Shown in pieces: positions 1 to 9,876 of a stretch of 64,000 bases of DNA (its first letter is position 1; each line of letters begins with the position of its first letter). Where the stretch lies: positions 1-64,000 of the forward strand of contig CAJUDZ010000009.1 in the NCBI GenBank assembly GCA_910584965.1, written 5' to 3'. A program made the position numbers and the translations under genes. The notes under the pieces are model-generated. The model saw only the letters and a program-made list of their open reading frames with translations. It had not been told where the DNA came from and did not search any database. Origin of the DNA: an uncultured Lachnospiraceae bacterium (GTDB lineage Bacteria > Bacillota > Clostridia > Lachnospirales > Lachnospiraceae).

Positions 1-48
1 ATATCAAAGCTGCTTTTTCGTTTGCACCACCTTCGATTCTTTCCTTAA

Positions 49-2367
49 CGATTTGAAAGTATCAAGGCTGAACGGACAGAATCAGAGCATTTACTCGATG
101 CTCTGATTTTTGATGAAGAAACGCTGTTTTATGACGAAATAAACCGGACTTTCTATTATTCCCTTATCGAGGGAAATCAGAATGCTTATCATCCCGGCGT
201 AAAAATCAAAAGCAGCTGTCCGGATATAAAACTGGCTGTCCTGGACGGGGAAATCACGGAAGATTCCATTCGGAACAATCACACCTATACGCTCCTTGCC
301 TATACCGGGCAGTCCTATTGTCAGTATTCGCTTAAATGCACCACCTTACCGTTAATGAATATTGAATGCTCCGCCGAAATTCTGGAAGAATCTCTGCCCA
401 TGAATATCACGTTGTTCGATAACAGGAAAGGAGCCGCCGGCAGGCTGACGACTTCCGCAGGAGAAATCCATATCCGCGGCGCAAGCGCGAGATGGTACGA
501 CAAAAAGGGATACCGGTTTTCTCTGAAAGAAGACTCCGCCGGCAATCATACGCGCGCCAGAAAAGTTTCCCTCCTGGGCATGCGTCAGGACGACAACTGG
601 CTTCTGTATGCCGCCTATAACGATCCGGAAAAAATCCGGAACGTATTTTCCTCAAATCTATGGAAATATACATGCGCGTCAGATAACGCGCAGGGTGTCG
701 ATACCGGCATGGAATACCGGTATATAGAATTGTTTATGAACGGAGAATACTGGGGGCTGTACGCCCTGGGTTATCCGATCGATGAAACGCAGATGGGAGT
801 TGAAAAGGACAGCAGCGAAGAAGCCTTATACAAGGTCGTTGGATTTGTGCGCGAAGACAGTTACAAAATACTGGACGACGGAACCGTGGAAGGATACGAA
901 GTAAAGGGATACGGCGGCGGGAATCCGAATTGGGACCTTTTGTTCGGTTACCGGGATTATTTACAGCTTCATATGGAATCGAACGAGGCGCTGTATGCCG
1001 GCATCGATATCGATAACGTGATCAATCTTTATTTATTCTATAATCTGATACAGGGACAGGATAACGTGCTGGAAGGGAAAGTAAAAAACCAGTACGTGGC
1101 AATCCGAAAAACGGATGACGGTTATCACGCATTATACGCCCCATGGGATATGGATATCAGCTGGGGCAACGGCTGGACTCCTTATGAAAAAAATAATGTG
1201 GACCCATACGTCGTAAAACCGGAAACAAATGTCGTCATGGAATGCGGCTATCTCGGCCAGCTGCTTGCCAATGACCCGGATGAACTGTGGGAAAAAATTC
1301 TGGAAAAATATCATTTTCTGAGAGAAAACGGATGGTCCGAAGAAAATATAAACGCCATGATCGACGAATACGAGGCGGATATCTATGGTTCCGGCGCTTA
1401 CAGGCGTGATATGGCACGTTGGAGCGGCGGCAACTACATGGACCCGGCAGAAGGACTTGGAACTTTCCGCGCCTATGCGATGCGGCGGCTTGCCGAAATG
1501 GACCTGTACTATGACAGGCTGGCGGCTTTCTGCCAGACGGATGAAAGCTTTTTTATCAAACAGAGCGCCCAATATAAGGATTTTCTAAACAGCAGTTTTG
1601 TCATCGAAATCAATAATAAAGAGCTTTTGAAAGATTCCGTTTATTCTGATTTCATAACCTGGCTTGGTATCGATCCTTCATCCATCACCGGTGAAACGCG
1701 GTTTATCATTGCAAATCCTTCGACGGGACAATGCGATTATCTTCCCATACCGGAAAACGGCAGCGCAGAAACTTCCGTTGGAGCTCTCCGGCTTACGCCG
1801 GTACGGGAGGGTGTTTATTCCGTTTACTTAAACGATTGCTTCTGCTATGATATCTCCGACTTTTCCCGGCCGGCAATACGAATGGCCTTTATAAAAGACC
1901 ATTCCGCTTCGCAGTTCAGCTTTGCCCGGGGATTTGATTTCCATGCGCTGACAGGCACTATGGATGAATTGGAGACTTATGTGGATGCCCTGTCTTCCAC
2001 AGACTACTATGCGCTGATCGAGATTAACGACCCTTCCGTCTGCATGGATGAATGCGGCCTGTTTTCGCCTCTCGGTCTGAACCCGGAAAACATCGGCACG
2101 GACGCGGATTTCATCGTATGGAACGGCTCAGCAAAAGATGCTCTTGTTCTTGATAACTTCCATGTGAATGGCGCCTGGCAGGATACTTCCATCGGTTCAC
2201 TCAGTCTGTTTGAAAGCGAAACCGGAGATTACGGCGTTTATCTGGCAGATACGGAATGTTTTGTCAGCTCTCAGGAAAAAAATGAAGGGGAGAATATTGA
2301 TATCCGCATCATTTTATTCGACCCGAACAGTTACGAAATTCTGGAGGATACCGTATTCAGCCGCTAA
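49..2367 (+). CDS. CotH-family spore coat kinase-like protein, 5' end disrupted or cut
   Basis: The reading frame is open from base 49, just after a TAA at 46-48, to the stop at 2367 (772 codons), but has no ATG, GTG or TTG before 355. The 100 residues before the Met at 355 look like genuine coding sequence, a beta-rich N-terminal domain with a DEETLFYDE stretch, so 355 is probably not the true start. Either a frameshift lies near base 45-55 or the beginning is missing. The core carries CotH-type features: LLGMRQDDNWLLYAAYNDP, EYWGLYALGYPIDE, and YAPWDMDISWGNGW, which resembles the metal-binding segment of CotH kinases. The C-terminal 250 residues hold two related beta modules (DFIxWLGIDPSSI and LGLNPENIGTDADFIVWNG). 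CotH proteins phosphorylate spore coat proteins in Bacillus; function here is inferred from family only. Confidence 0.75.
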   Translation, partial: RFESIKAERTESEHLLDALIFDEETLFYDEINRTFYYSLIEGNQNAYHPGVKIKSSCPDIKLAVLDGEITEDSIRNNHTYTLLAYTGQSYCQYSLKCTTLPLMNIECSAEILEESLPMNITLFDNRKGAAGRLTTSAGEIHIRGASARWYDKKGYRFSLKEDSAGNHTRARKVSLLGMRQDDNWLLYAAYNDPEKIRNVFSSNLWKYTCASDNAQGVDTGMEYRYIELFMNGEYWGLYALGYPIDETQMGVEKDSSEEALYKVVGFVREDSYKILDDGTVEGYEVKGYGGGNPNWDLLFGYRDYLQLHMESNEALYAGIDIDNVINLYLFYNLIQGQDNVLEGKVKNQYVAIRKTDDGYHALYAPWDMDISWGNGWTPYEKNNVDPYVVKPETNVVMECGYLGQLLANDPDELWEKILEKYHFLRENGWSEENINAMIDEYEADIYGSGAYRRDMARWSGGNYMDPAEGLGTFRAYAMRRLAEMDLYYDRLAAFCQTDESFFIKQSAQYKDFLNSSFVIEINNKELLKDSVYSDFITWLGIDPSSITGETRFIIANPSTGQCDYLPIPENGSAETSVGALRLTPVREGVYSVYLNDCFCYDISDFSRPAIRMAFIKDHSASQFSFARGFDFHALTGTMDELETYVDALSSTDYYALIEINDPSVCMDECGLFSPLGLNPENIGTDADFIVWNGSAKDALVLDNFHVNGAWQDTSIGSLSLFESETGDYGVYLADTECFVSSQEKNEGENIDIRIILFDPNSYEILEDTVFSR

Positions 2368-2407
2368 CACGGCAAAATACCGTTAAGAGATTCTGCAATA
2401 CGTCAAA

Positions 2408-2446
2408 ACAGGACGGTGGGATATCTGCCCGCCGTCCTGTTTTTAT
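2408..2446. terminator. Rho-independent terminator, probably bidirectional
   Basis: A 13-bp stem (ACAGGACGGTGGG against CCCGCCGTCCTGT, one T-G wobble) with a 7-base loop is followed by TTTTATTCT. It lies between the convergent CotH-like gene and the GH53 gene, so it can end transcription from both sides. Confidence 0.85.
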
Positions 2447-2465
2447 TCTCTCTGTCGTTTCTCCG

Positions 2466-3497
2466 TCAGCTATGCTGCTCTTTAAACGCCTTATAAGCCG
2501 AGAGTGCTTTCGTAAACTGAATCGTATGTTCATCCAGCGCAGACGCAGCGCCGAGCGGATATTGATCGGGAAGAATCGCCGCTCCCACTTCCGGTTCCCA
2601 GTAGAACACACCAAGCCCCTGGCCGTCCGGAACCTGCCTTACCGCTTCCATCGTATCCATCAAAAGATCATAGGTGCCTTTCTCGTCGGTTTCCGGTCCG
2701 CCCACTTCCACGACCATAACCGGCTTTCCATAACGATCCGCATAGTAGACCAGCGGATTATAAAGAAGCTCCGTCGGTTTTTTGCCGCCGTGCTGCGCGA
2801 TCATATCATCCCAGTACGGATAATGAGAAATACCGAGAATATCCGTTTTGCCGCCGTTTTCAAAGAAAACCTTCCAGAAAGGATCGCAGATTTCCGGGTA
2901 AGTGCCGCAGGAAAGATGCGTAATTACCTGACATTCCGGACAACATTCCTTTACCGCATCGTATCCTGCATTCAGAAAAGCGGCCATCTGTTCCGGATGT
3001 TCCGTCCTGCTGCCCATCGGCAGTAACAGGCCGGGGTTAATTTCGTTGCCGACCTGTACCCACGCCGGCCGGATGTCGTTTTCCACAAATAAGGTCATGA
3101 CTTCCTTCGTATGTTCATAAACCCGTTTCGTAAGCTGTTCCGCATCATCATTTATCCATGCTTCCGGGATATCCTGATATTGCGGATCCGCAAAATGATC
3201 GCTGTAATGAAAATCCAGCATCAGTTTCATATCCGCCGCTTTCACCCGCTTCGACATTTCCAGCACGCTCTGCGCATCGCAGAAACCAAGCATACAGAGA
3301 GTGGTCTCGTTTTTCTGCCAGTAAGCGTTCTCAGGCGGATTTACAAAAATCCGAAGCCGTACCGCATCCGCTCCCATCGCTTTCATTGCCGCAAGCGGTT
3401 CCGTCTCCTTTTTGTCCTGATCAACCCAGTGAATGCCTCTTTCCTCCAACTGGGTAAGCCATCCTAAGTCAACGCCGTATACCATGTTTGTCTTCAT
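2466..3497 (-). CDS. GH53 arabinogalactan endo-beta-1,4-galactanase, apparently cytoplasmic
   Basis: Endo-1,4-beta-galactanases of family GH53 cleave beta-1,4-galactan side chains of pectin. Family signatures are clear: MLDFHYSDHFADP, WVQVGNEINPG with the likely acid/base Glu near residue 152, MVVEVGG with the likely nucleophile Glu near residue 264, and GVFYWEPEV near the end. The start chosen is the ATG at 3497 (MKTNMVYGVDLGWL), preceded by AAAGGAG at 3510-3516; the frame is open 32 codons further upstream but that stretch is Lys/Arg-rich and unlike the family. The result is 343 residues with no signal peptide, unlike the usual secreted galactanases, so it probably acts on imported oligosaccharides. 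It is the last gene of the galactan locus, 92 bp after the LacI gene. Confidence 0.88.
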   Translation of the reverse strand: MKTNMVYGVDLGWLTQLEERGIHWVDQDKKETEPLAAMKAMGADAVRLRIFVNPPENAYWQKNETTLCMLGFCDAQSVLEMSKRVKAADMKLMLDFHYSDHFADPQYQDIPEAWINDDAEQLTKRVYEHTKEVMTLFVENDIRPAWVQVGNEINPGLLLPMGSRTEHPEQMAAFLNAGYDAVKECCPECQVITHLSCGTYPEICDPFWKVFFENGGKTDILGISHYPYWDDMIAQHGGKKPTELLYNPLVYYADRYGKPVMVVEVGGPETDEKGTYDLLMDTMEAVRQVPDGQGLGVFYWEPEVGAAILPDQYPLGAASALDEHTIQFTKALSAYKAFKEQHS

Positions 3498-3589
3498 ATT
3501 TATCCCTGCTCCTTTCATTTTGTATGTTTTTGTTTTCCTGTTTTTGACGCGCGTTCTTTTTTCCTGCCGCTTCACGCGCATTCCTTCCG

Positions 3590-4558
3590 TCATTTATCGG
3601 TCGACCTGCGAATCAGAATTTCATAATCGAGCAGCGTCTTTTTCTGATACCGTTCCCCCTGCAAAAAATGACATACCTGCTTGCCAAGCTCCGCACCGAC
3701 ACTTCTCGCGGAAGTGTCAATGGCCGTGACCGACGGCCGCATCAGATTCAGCGCCGAACCGTTATACAGGGAAACGATTGCGATGTCTCTCGGAATCCGG
3801 TATCCCTCTCCCTGCAGCCAGGACATGATCCGAACACACAGCTCATCGTCGCCACATACAATACACTCCGTTTTGTTGGAAAGAATATCCGACATCACCA
3901 TTTCCAACACATTATCATAGACCTTCCCCGCATAAATATACTGTTTTTTCTCCGATATGCCGCTCTTCATCAGCGCATTCATGAATCCGTCATAGCGGCT
4001 GCGGTTTACCACATAGTTAATCTCTTCCAAAATCAGGGCAAAACGCCGGAACCCTTTCGCAATCATCATCGTGAGCAGTTCCTCCGTCGCTCCTTTGTTG
4101 TCGATATCAACCGTGATAACATCCTCGTTTGCACACTGTCCTGCAAGCCCTATCGGAAAGCCTGCTTTTTCCAGATACTGCATCGCCCTGTCATTTTCCA
4201 TTGTCCTTGTCAGTATCACCGCATCGATTTTCTTTCCTTCTACTACATTGATAACCTCGGAAATGTCTCCTTCCGTCACCTTCATAACAAGCACATTGTA
4301 ATTCATATAAGCCGCGGCTTCACAGACGCCGTACAGACATTCCGCAAAGAAATGATTCGTATTGATATTACTGTCCGCCGGAAGCGCCACTCCAAGCAGC
4401 CGTGTGGGAAAAGAACCTTCCTCCTTTGCCCGGTAGTCTTTCATGTATTTCAATATTTTATTTCTGGTTTCTTCTCCGATTCTTCCCTTTCCTGAGAGCG
4501 CCCTCGAAACGGTGGTCTTTGATAATCCAAGCGCTTCGGCAATTTCTTTCTGCGTCAC
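3590..4558 (-). CDS. LacI-family transcriptional regulator of the galactan locus
   Basis: The protein has 322 residues. The N-terminal helix-turn-helix (MTQKEIAEALGLSKTTVSRALSGKG, residues 1-25) and hinge are followed by a periplasmic-binding-protein-like effector domain from about residue 60. The start codon is GTG at 4558, with AGGAGG nine bases upstream, and lies only 18 bp after the GH2 stop, so it is co-transcribed with the galactosidase. It most likely senses a galactan-derived sugar and controls the neighbouring transporter and hydrolase genes. The palindromes upstream of the permease gene (10872-10889, 11033-11052) are candidate operators; that link is inference. Confidence 0.9.
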   Translation of the reverse strand: MTQKEIAEALGLSKTTVSRALSGKGRIGEETRNKILKYMKDYRAKEEGSFPTRLLGVALPADSNINTNHFFAECLYGVCEAAAYMNYNVLVMKVTEGDISEVINVVEGKKIDAVILTRTMENDRAMQYLEKAGFPIGLAGQCANEDVITVDIDNKGATEELLTMMIAKGFRRFALILEEINYVVNRSRYDGFMNALMKSGISEKKQYIYAGKVYDNVLEMVMSDILSNKTECIVCGDDELCVRIMSWLQGEGYRIPRDIAIVSLYNGSALNLMRPSVTAIDTSARSVGAELGKQVCHFLQGERYQKKTLLDYEILIRRSTDK

Positions 4559-4576
4559 GTCTCTATCCCTCCTATA

Positions 4577-7015
4577 TCAGGCAAAGCTGATTTTTATCAC
4601 GCTCCCTTTCAGCCCGTCGGCCGACGCTCTTACCAGACATTCTCCCTGTCCGCCGTCCGAACGGATGAGCGCAAAGGCTTTTCCGTGAAAAACAGATATC
4701 CGGTTTCCTTTCATGCTTTCATGACAGGCAGGATTTCCGTTATCCACGCCGATAATCGACGCAGGCCCTTCCACCGCGAAGGTTATCCCATTGTCCGCCT
4801 GCGGGCAGAAATTTCCCTCCGCATCGTAAACCGATACTTCCACCTGAGCGGCGCTTCTGCCGTCTGCCGGGAGTTTTTCCCGATAGCAGGACAGCCGGAT
4901 TTCATATGGAGCCAGTGCCGTCCGTATCGTATGGCGTGCCGCCTCTTTTCCGTTACAATAGCCGACCGCCTCGATACGGCCCGGCTCATACGGCACATCC
5001 CAGTTCAGGAATAAATCTCCCGTCGTAAAGGCAATCGGCGGCTTTTCAAAATGCCCGTATTCTTCCGTCATGCCGTAGGCCGGATATGCGTAAGCCTTCT
5101 TACCATAAGATTTCCCGTTCAGGAACAGTTCTACATAATCGCAGCTCGTGTAACAGAGCACAGGAAGCACGGTACCCTCTTCCACATCCAGATTCCAGTG
5201 CGGAAAAAGATGCACCATTGGCTTCTCACGCCTCCAGATGCTCTGGTAAAAATAATAGCCGTCCTTCTCAAATCCGCATGTATCCAGTACGCCCGCGCTG
5301 GAAGAACGTTCCGGCCAGTGCGCCTCTCCCAGATAATCAATGCCCGTCCACATAAAATCCCCTGCCACATAATCATGGGACATCGTATAACGAAGTAATT
5401 TTCCGCTCTCCACCGGCGCGCTGTAATAAGGGCGTCTCCACCAGCCTTCCTTCTGCGGCATTTCCATCGGATATTCTCCCCGGATGCCTCCAGTACCGCC
5501 GTTTTCCGTTCCCATCATGCACCAGTCGGGATAGGCCCTTCTGTCTTCATCGTAAAAGGTCTCCGCACGGTTTCGCCATCTTCCGACATAGTTATAACCG
5601 ACCACATCCAGTTCTTTCAGAAATTCCACTTTTGCCGGATACGGCTCGGAACAAATCTGGTCGTTGGCCTGTGTCACAAACCGGTCAGGGTCGAGCTCCT
5701 TACAGATTTCCTTTAAATGTCTCGCCGTAAGATATCCCTGATCGTTCTGCTGGTCGGGCACTTCGTTTCCGATGCTCCAGATCACAATACAGGGATGGTT
5801 TCTGTCCCGCAGAAGCATTGCCCGCAGATCTTCTTCATGGCATTTATCAAACCACTCCGAATATCCCCTGCTTTCATGCGTGTTGCTTCCAAATTCTTTT
5901 CCTTTGAGAATTTTCCACTCGTCAAACGCCTCATCCATCACGAGAAGACCTTCCCTGTCGCACAGATCGAGCAGCGCCGAATCCGGCGGGTTATGGGCCA
6001 TACGAATTGCGTTCGCTCCCATTTCCTTTAATTTATGAAGCCGCCTCTCCCAAACTTCAATCGGAACCGCCGCGCCCGCGCAGCCTCCGTCATGGTGTAC
6101 ACAGACGCCGTTTATCTTACAGCGCCTTCCGTTCAGCCAAAATCCGCTGTCTTTATGAAAAACCGCACTTCTGAATCCCGTCCGGGTATGTGCCTCATCC
6201 AACAGCATATCGTCCCGGTACAGTCTCGTAACAACCTCATACAGAAAAGGATGTTCAGTATCCCAAAGCAGCGGATTCCCGATGAAAAAATCCTGTCCGA
6301 CTATTGCCGTTTTCGAACCCTTTTCCATGCTTCGCGCGCTATCGAGCAGTTCATCCCATATGACCTTCTTCCGCCCTTCCGCACAGATTTCATTCTGCGG
6401 CGAAAAAATTTGTGTTTCTACCCGGAGCGTTTCCGCATTCCATCCTGACATCGGCACGGAAATCCTGGTTTCGATCTGAAGTTTTGCCAGCGTTTCCGAT
6501 ACGTCCGGCTGCCGTATCCAGACGCCGTACGGCAGAATATGCGCCGCCTTCACCCGGTAAATCCATACGTTCCTCGTGATACCGGAACCGGAATACCATC
6601 TGGACGCCGGCTGGGCAGAATTATCCACCCGCACATCCACCACATTGTCTTTATCCTCTCCGTGCAAAAATTCCGTAATCTCCCATTCGAAAGGCGTGTA
6701 ACCGTAAACATGATGACCGGCCTTATGTCCGTTCACCCATACATCGGCCAGCATGTAGACGCCGTCAAACCTGAGAAAAACTTTCTCGTCCGGCGCGGTT
6801 CCCCCGGCAATCCGAAACAGTTTCCGGTACCAGCCGATGCCGGTTTCTACATAACCGCCGGAACCGCAGGACGGTGCATGTTCGTCAAACGGATAAAAAA
6901 GGCTCCAGTCATGGGGAATCTGTACTTTCTGAAAATCCTCCGTTTCATGCCCGCCGGGGACGGGTTCCTTTTTTCCGTGATAAAAATACCAGTCAAAATC
7001 AAAGCATTCTTTCAT
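4577..7015 (-). CDS. GH2 beta-galactosidase
   Basis: This glycoside hydrolase family 2 protein has 812 residues from the ATG at 7015 (MKECFDFDWYFYHG), which has GGAG 11 bases upstream; the frame is open for 46 more codons without family resemblance. Domains in order: a sugar-binding jelly roll (IPHDW; GIGWYRKLF; VYMLADVWVNG), an immunoglobulin-like domain, a TIM barrel with the acid/base motif CIVIWSIGNEV and a probable nucleophile in MMGTENGG, then C-terminal beta domains of the DUF4982 and domain-5 types (VEVSVYDAEGNFCPQADN). No signal peptide is visible, so it would cleave terminal beta-galactosyl residues in the cytoplasm after uptake. It sits between the binding-protein gene and the LacI gene; with GH53 it forms a complete beta-galactan degrading pair. 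Exact substrate is inferred from context. Confidence 0.88.
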   Translation of the reverse strand: MKECFDFDWYFYHGKKEPVPGGHETEDFQKVQIPHDWSLFYPFDEHAPSCGSGGYVETGIGWYRKLFRIAGGTAPDEKVFLRFDGVYMLADVWVNGHKAGHHVYGYTPFEWEITEFLHGEDKDNVVDVRVDNSAQPASRWYSGSGITRNVWIYRVKAAHILPYGVWIRQPDVSETLAKLQIETRISVPMSGWNAETLRVETQIFSPQNEICAEGRKKVIWDELLDSARSMEKGSKTAIVGQDFFIGNPLLWDTEHPFLYEVVTRLYRDDMLLDEAHTRTGFRSAVFHKDSGFWLNGRRCKINGVCVHHDGGCAGAAVPIEVWERRLHKLKEMGANAIRMAHNPPDSALLDLCDREGLLVMDEAFDEWKILKGKEFGSNTHESRGYSEWFDKCHEEDLRAMLLRDRNHPCIVIWSIGNEVPDQQNDQGYLTARHLKEICKELDPDRFVTQANDQICSEPYPAKVEFLKELDVVGYNYVGRWRNRAETFYDEDRRAYPDWCMMGTENGGTGGIRGEYPMEMPQKEGWWRRPYYSAPVESGKLLRYTMSHDYVAGDFMWTGIDYLGEAHWPERSSSAGVLDTCGFEKDGYYFYQSIWRREKPMVHLFPHWNLDVEEGTVLPVLCYTSCDYVELFLNGKSYGKKAYAYPAYGMTEEYGHFEKPPIAFTTGDLFLNWDVPYEPGRIEAVGYCNGKEAARHTIRTALAPYEIRLSCYREKLPADGRSAAQVEVSVYDAEGNFCPQADNGITFAVEGPASIIGVDNGNPACHESMKGNRISVFHGKAFALIRSDGGQGECLVRASADGLKGSVIKISFA

Positions 7016-7229
7016 TCCCGGTTCTGCTCCGGATAAATATGCCACCATCTTTTCATACCATGCCCTTTCTTTCGTCCGTCTATTTACTGACAGGACATAT
7101 TTTTTCTGACAAAAAGGGCTATCGCACCAATCAGAATATTCCGTGGGCGGCAACCCTTTTTACTCATTTATGAAATCAGATCATCCTATACTGCAGGGGG
7201 TGTCAGACAACGCCTCCCATACGAACCGG

Positions 7230-8903
7230 CTAACGGGTCGCATACCATGCTTCATACTGGGTCTTAAACTCATCTTTTACGTTCTGCAGACCGGAATCGT
7301 AACATTTCTGAATCATTTCATCCAGCGTTTTGTCAACGTCATCCACAAGGCCGAGTTCCAGCATGGGAACATAATCGTCCAGCACGACTTTTACAGCCGC
7401 CACATAGGAGTCAACGGGAGTCGTATCAAATACGAAGGTGATCGTCGGGTTATTCTCCACTCTCTCTCCCCATGCGTCGGAAATCGCCTGCATACGGGGA
7501 TCTGCTCCTGCTTCATGTAAATCGTCATTTTTAATTGCCCAGGAAGCAGAAATTGCATATGCCGCATAATCAGTGGATTTATCCAGTTCCGTGTAATATC
7601 CTTCGTCGTCAATGCTGTAATGCTCGCCTTCCACACCGAGAATGAGCAGTCTGTTTAAATAAGTATCGAATTTGATCAGATCGAGTACCATTGCCGCACG
7701 CTCCGGATTCTTGGAACCTGCTGCGATTGCCATATCATTGTTGGAGAACGCTTCACATCCTACAAAGTGATCTGTCGTCAGATCATAAAGCGCACACTTT
7801 ACGCCTTCGCTCTGTTCCGCCTGTTTTACATAGGTGATAACAGAACCGTTCCATGCGATGGAAGCCCCCTGCAATGCGCCGAACGCATCGTCATCCGTTA
7901 CCGTGTTGGTCAGCGCGCTTCGGCTCCAGCATCCTGCATCCGCCAATGTTTTCATATCTTTGGCATATGCGCGGAACCAGTCTGTTTCGTATGTCATCGT
8001 AATTTCATCTGCCGTCGGAAGATCGCCGTCCCAGGAATAGATCATATCGAAGTAATCGCTGTCCAGCGCAAGGAAGGTATCAAACTGCTGACGATATACA
8101 TCCCAGAGCTCATTGTTGTCTACGGAAGAAGCAAGCCCGTAAATACCGCTTTCAGGCGTTTCTTTTTCTCCCATCGTTATCATGAAATTCATATAGTCAT
8201 CCCATGTCTTTAACTCGCCGATGCCATGTTTATCAGCCAAATCCTGACGAATCGCTACGATCTTGCCCATCGCTGCCGCTACGTTGGAAGGCACGGCAAT
8301 CGTTTTGCCGGAAAGCGTTGTCTCGCTCCAGCTGTCCTTATCCTGATATTTGTTTGCGAGAGGCATATAATTTGCGATAAAGTCATCCGTCAATTCATAG
8401 AAAGAGCCTTTCGCCGCCTCGGTATACATATAGCACCAGGGCGCCGTAAAGATCAGGTCAACCTGCTCGCCTCCTGCGAGCACGAGAGAATACATCGTCT
8501 GATAATCGCTCCAGCTCATAAACGTAACCGCAAGATCCGTGTTATACGGCTCAAGATAATCGTTTACCATTCCGAGAACCTTCTCCCAGTCGTTCGGCGT
8601 ATCGCCGATCAGATACATATTTACGGTATAAGGATCGCTTAAATCCGTTGACGCATAGAAATCGGGGGATGCCGCAATCGGGCCTTCTCCGACCGCTGCC
8701 GGAAGACTGTCAAGAGACACCGCCGGTGCGCTGTCGCCTGAAGCCGCCGCATTATCGGCGCTGCCCGATGAACTGCTGTCCGCCGTGCTGCCGGGCGTAC
8801 TATTTGCCGAACCGGAATCCTCTTTCGAACCGCCGCAGCCGGCCAGCGTGGACATTACGAGGCACGTTGCTAAAGTGACTGACAAGATTTTTTTCTTTTT
8901 CAT
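7230..8903 (-). CDS. LplA/YtcQ-type extracellular sugar-binding lipoprotein (ABC transporter)
   Basis: A 557-residue solute-binding protein. The N-terminus is a lipoprotein signal (MKKKKILSVTLATCLVMS then LAGCGG, lipobox Cys at 22), followed by a Ser/Gly/Ala-rich linker of about 40 residues that tethers the protein to the membrane. The body is of the family 1 solute-binding type and the C-terminus matches the DUF3502 domain of LplA-like proteins (the PTITFVFDTTPVDS segment and the YVPMLELG helix). A good ribosome binding site (AAAGGAGAG) precedes the ATG. It lies 50 bp downstream of the permease pair and has no ATP-binding subunit nearby, as usual for this class, which borrows an MsmK-type ATPase encoded elsewhere. 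Likely ligand: galacto-oligosaccharides, from context. Confidence 0.88.
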   Translation of the reverse strand: MKKKKILSVTLATCLVMSTLAGCGGSKEDSGSANSTPGSTADSSSSGSADNAAASGDSAPAVSLDSLPAAVGEGPIAASPDFYASTDLSDPYTVNMYLIGDTPNDWEKVLGMVNDYLEPYNTDLAVTFMSWSDYQTMYSLVLAGGEQVDLIFTAPWCYMYTEAAKGSFYELTDDFIANYMPLANKYQDKDSWSETTLSGKTIAVPSNVAAAMGKIVAIRQDLADKHGIGELKTWDDYMNFMITMGEKETPESGIYGLASSVDNNELWDVYRQQFDTFLALDSDYFDMIYSWDGDLPTADEITMTYETDWFRAYAKDMKTLADAGCWSRSALTNTVTDDDAFGALQGASIAWNGSVITYVKQAEQSEGVKCALYDLTTDHFVGCEAFSNNDMAIAAGSKNPERAAMVLDLIKFDTYLNRLLILGVEGEHYSIDDEGYYTELDKSTDYAAYAISASWAIKNDDLHEAGADPRMQAISDAWGERVENNPTITFVFDTTPVDSYVAAVKVVLDDYVPMLELGLVDDVDKTLDEMIQKCYDSGLQNVKDEFKTQYEAWYATR

Positions 8904-8953
8904 AGTTTCTCTCCTTTTTGATTTTTATATAAATTTTTAAATGATTTACCCTC

Positions 8954-9862
8954 TTAACCTTTGACCGCTCCGATCGTCAGACCCTTTACAAAGTAACGCT
9001 GTACGAAAGGATATAACAAAACGATAGGGCCGGTCGCAATTACGGTCATCGCCATCTTCATACTCTCAAGCGGAATGGTCGGAAGCGCCATACCGGATTT
9101 CTCCGCAACGATTCTCATCGCTTCCGCGCTGCCAAGTATTCTTTGCAGGTAATATTGCAGCATAAACTTGTTTTCATCTGTAATAAACAGCATACAGTTA
9201 TACCAGTCATTCCAGTACGCAAGTGCGGAGAACAGGCTCAGCGTTGCGATCAAGGGCTTGCTCAGCGGAAGAATCAGCTTCACATAGATGACGAAGTCAT
9301 TCGCACCGTCAATTTTGGCAGATTCCGTCAATGCGCTCGGAATGCCCATCATAAACGATTTCGCAATAATCATATTCCACACCGAAAACATCAGGGGCAG
9401 AATAATCGCTATGTAAGAATTTTTAAAGTTCAGATAACGCACGCACATCATATACCAGGGCACCAGACCGCCGCTGAACAACGTTGTAAAGAAGAAGAAA
9501 AAGGAAAACTTATTTCTCCACGGAAAATCCTGACGCGATAATACATAGCCTGTCATTGTCGACAGCAGCACCGACAGGAATGTTCCTACAACCGTAATGC
9601 CGATCGTCGTTCCATAAGCTTTCAGAATCGCTATCGGATTCTTCAGACACAGCAGGTAACTCTGAATGCTGATATCCGTCGGAATCAGCGGGTATCCGTT
9701 TCGAATCAGAGAAGCTTCATCCGTAAAAGAAGCCACAATAATCAGATAGAACGGGAGAAGGCAGAGCAGCGCAAAAATACCGATCACGACATATCCTACA
9801 ATATTAACCGAAAGCACGTCTTTACTCATATGACGTTTCTGTTTTATCATCACTTTTGACAC
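8954..9862 (-). CDS. ABC transporter permease, LplC/YtcP type
   Basis: Inner-membrane permease of a carbohydrate ABC importer with six hydrophobic segments and the EAA-type loop (SALTESAKIDGANDFVIY) that contacts the ATPase. It ends in FVQRYFVKGLTIGAVKG, characteristic of the YtcP/LplC branch. The longest frame begins at a GTG at 9871, but GGGAGG sits eight bases before the GTG at 9862, so the latter (302 residues) is preferred. Only 14 bp separate it from the upstream permease gene, so the two are co-transcribed and probably form a heterodimer. Confidence 0.9.
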   Translation of the reverse strand: MSKVMIKQKRHMSKDVLSVNIVGYVVIGIFALLCLLPFYLIIVASFTDEASLIRNGYPLIPTDISIQSYLLCLKNPIAILKAYGTTIGITVVGTFLSVLLSTMTGYVLSRQDFPWRNKFSFFFFFTTLFSGGLVPWYMMCVRYLNFKNSYIAIILPLMFSVWNMIIAKSFMMGIPSALTESAKIDGANDFVIYVKLILPLSKPLIATLSLFSALAYWNDWYNCMLFITDENKFMLQYYLQRILGSAEAMRIVAEKSGMALPTIPLESMKMAMTVIATGPIVLLYPFVQRYFVKGLTIGAVKG

Positions 9863-9876
9863 AATATCCACCTCCC

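Noticed and set aside
3668..4495. 275-codon plus-strand open frame
   Set aside because: It lies antisense to the LacI gene, which has clear motifs and a binding site; the predicted product is His/Arg-rich and family-less.
7111..7161. Possible terminator between the binding-protein gene and the GH2 gene
   Set aside because: AAAAAGGG/CCCTTTTT arms are 35 bases apart with a poorly structured loop; too weak to call.
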